Part shown: positions 13,601 to 14,442 of the stretch, in pieces
How positions within the stretch are numbered: position 1 is the stretch's first letter
How the letters are laid out: every line of letters begins with the position of its first letter
NCBI GenBank assembly: GCA_964623885.1
Contig: CAZUVM010000083.1
Location: 1-14,442, forward strand
Origin: CAZUVM01 sp964623885
GTDB taxonomy: Bacteria > Verrucomicrobiota > Verrucomicrobiia > Limisphaerales > UBA8199
Length of the DNA: 14,442 nucleotides
Reading direction: 5' to 3'
Position numbers and translations under genes: made by a program
The notes under the pieces: model-generated
Databases searched by the model: none
What the model saw: the letters and a program-made list of their open reading frames with translations, nothing else
Told to the model about the DNA's origin: nothing

Positions 13601-14442
13601 TATTATTCGCCGCATTGGCGCTCTTGGTTTCGAACAGGACTGCCGGCGGCAAAGCCACGTTCGAGACAACTGTCAAAGTGGCCACGGTGCTGGTCTGCAC
13701 GTTGGGCGAGCCGGTGTTGTTTGAGACAGTGCAGGAGTAATTTGCGCCGTTGTCGGCAGTGGCCGCGGCGGCGATGGTATAGAAGTCAGACGTCGCACCC
13801 GGAATGGGGGAGCTATTCCGGTTCCATTGATACGACACGGCCGGACTGCCGGAAGCGGTTACATAGAAGGTGACCGGCCAGCCCTGGTAAGTGCTTTGGC
13901 TTTGGGGTGCGGTCGCGATCGCTGCGGCCTGTGCGCTGGTGTTGATTGTGTTCGGACCGACTTGGAAGTCTCCCAGCACCTCCGCCGGTGTCAAAACGTT
14001 GGTGTAAAACCGGACTTCCTCGTATTCGCCGCCGAATCCCTGGTCGTTGTTCAGCGATCGGCCCAGCCAGCAATTGAGATCGTTGAGCGTGCTCATGGAA
14101 TTACTGGCATATAACTGCGCGGCAAAGTAGCCGTTATCATAGGCGATGATCTGGCCGGTGCTTTCCTTCCAGGTGACTACAACATGGCGGTCGGTCTGAT
14201 AGTTGCCGACCGCAAAAAACGTCACGGCGGACTGGGATAAGTTCGTGGCTGTTTGATCGGTTCCGGGCAGATAGTCTTTATTTTGCCAGCCAACCTGCCG
14301 TTGACCCACATTGTTGCCGTTCTGTGCGGTGAGATAAAAGCTGTCAAGAAAACCGCCCGCGGGGTACCCACCAGCACCGGTCACTTCACCCCCCGGTCCG
14401 GGGAATGTGCCGATGGAGCCGAACTCGAACAACCTGGACCAG
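10635..14442 (-). CDS. Giant LamG/Ig-like surface protein (5' end outside window)
   Basis: At least 1268 residues; the frame is open to the window edge (WSRL before the first visible FEFG), so the N-terminus and any signal peptide are missing. Approximate order, counting from the F-E-F-G start: LamG-type concanavalin-like domain (1-160, ends ...RFYTNVLTPAEVLGDF), Ig-like A1 (166-255), all-beta domain 1 (257-440, with THLGFYDMNGDG, NTVYVLQGD, RQGRYGG), Ig-like B1 (441-520), Ig-like A2 (521-612), all-beta domain 2 (613-790), Ig-like B2 (791-870), Ig-like A3 (870-960), second LamG domain (965-1190, ends GMIDEPMIFGRTLSPSEIQA) and a tail with ILSWPTGTLEQAD and KFFRV. The block A-beta-B is duplicated. 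Such proteins are exported and bind polymers or other cells; no catalytic domain is seen. The tail resembles C-termini common in verrucomicrobial secreted proteins. Stop at 10635. Confidence 0.9.
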   Translation of the reverse strand, partial: WSRLFEFGSIGTFPGPGGEVTGAGGYPAGGFLDSFYLTAQNGNNVGQRQVGWQNKDYLPGTDQTATNLSQSAVTFFAVGNYQTDRHVVVTWKESTGQIIAYDNGYFAAQLYASNSMSTLNDLNCWLGRSLNNDQGFGGEYEEVRFYTNVLTPAEVLGDFQVGPNTINTSAQAAAIATAPQSQSTYQGWPVTFYVTASGSPAVSYQWNRNSSPIPGATSDFYTIAAAATADNGANYSCTVSNNTGSPNVQTSTVATLTVVSNVALPPAVLFETKSANAANNSRDNYDGTVGCSFTVGSAGAIVTHLGFYDMNGDGLSRDHTVSIYPNTTGATNPIASVVVSNGTGGYLTNFYRYFPLPTPVYLAPNTVYVLQGDTYNSDGDPWADLWQPGAWNSQFVGANDRFTRQGRYGGHGQEAGGVNGNNNTYGAPNLAVFPTGYPMIVAVQTGVTQYVNVSAMLSVAANGQAPMTCQWYKVGPPDTKLPGQTGLSLNFTSLQASDEGNYYAIVNNGLGSAQSANIYLRVFNDTAVSISQQPTNITVLQNYSASFYITASGTPPIGYQWYRNTTAIPGATASSYTLPVAYATNNGDTYSCVVSNYANGAPHLLGSANATLTVTPNQAPAPQTLYPAIVGNRDNYSGMVGAAFQVGATPAKVTHLGYYLANAALNYPHHVDIFSGDGSSIVAEVFVTGTGDVVYNNYAYVALTNPVTLAANTTYIIAGEVFSTSGDPWPDVSVPSPWNSYYVGGNPSSTRQARYGGNYPAAPTGASTTDGIYGAGNLALLPVGAPVVTMDVTNQTQYATSNATFTAFVNGQAPVVVQWFKVGSPDTQVPGQTSSTLQLNNLQTSDAGTYYLRATNSQGTAQGPNATLTVLPAGRPAITLEPQSQTVYVNQQATFTVAASVPPTSYQWWFNGNPIANANSSSYTVFNANATKAGSYLATLANAFGTSTSSPASLAVLAAPPGYASTVLQLNPMVYYQFEDLSNSIATGVSNVFNLGNLAGLATGLAEGSATNGPGPQPPTWPAFAAANQALALDPSTLDVDVKVPPLNVDPNSGPNMTLAAWINPSGPQLSFAGIIFNRGTGGASGLGIKQDALNGNADMLEYHWASQYFGFNSSLYTTNYGHWAFVALAVDPTQAVLYLNDGSGMQSVANVAAHGGVSFASPTYVGWDDNDAPGTTTTRRFAGMIDEPMIFGRTLSPSEIQALFNAGVQVQLQASRVGNNLILSWPTGTLEQADQVTGTFNPVPGTPTSPYTNSIGPGSKFFRVHIP

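Overview
The window looks like chromosomal DNA of a Verrucomicrobiota bacterium, perhaps a Pedosphaera/Limisphaerales relative. This is inferred from style, not from a marker gene: a giant Ig/LamG surface protein ending in an LSWP...FFRV tail, a verrucomicrobial type of Rhs protein, small lineage-type membrane and lipoproteins, high GC, and few Shine-Dalgarno sites. I saw no tRNA, rRNA or CRISPR array.

Left part (1-4776), mostly housekeeping: the GTPase gene hflX (minus) with a strongly folded element just upstream that may be a small RNA (1606-1741); a two-gene unit (minus) of a membrane-anchored coiled-coil protein and a 58-residue lipoprotein joined by an ATGA overlap, with a TTGACA promoter; a 165-bp palindromic MITE/REP-like element; an aldo/keto reductase (plus) whose C-terminal iron-sulfur region has almost no cysteines; and a small two-helix membrane protein (plus).

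Middle part (4830-9826), all minus strand and apparently lower in GC: a graveyard or reservoir of polymorphic-toxin tips and immunity genes. In transcription order: a 5'-truncated GIY-YIG-like toxin tip overlapping an Imm26-type gene by ATGA; a 5'-truncated Rhs core with a PD-(D/E)XK-like C-terminal toxin, followed after 6 nt by an unrecognised putative immunity gene; an Imm1-type fragment without a normal start; a GH-E-type nuclease tip that appears frameshifted, followed after 7 nt by an Imm22-type gene; and a short Imm11/DUF1629-like gene with a good RBS. No full-length toxin with delivery domains is present, so this reads as displaced C-terminal modules collected behind (or detached from) a parental Rhs gene. 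Several immunity genes look intact and could protect against kin carrying the matching toxins.

Right part (9884-14442, minus): a GNAT acetyltransferase, a short repeat-rich spacer (heptamer repeats and a second copy of a dispersed hairpin repeat also found near 4406), and the 3' 3.8 kb of a very large extracellular protein built from LamG, Ig-like and a duplicated all-beta domain; its 5' end lies beyond the window.
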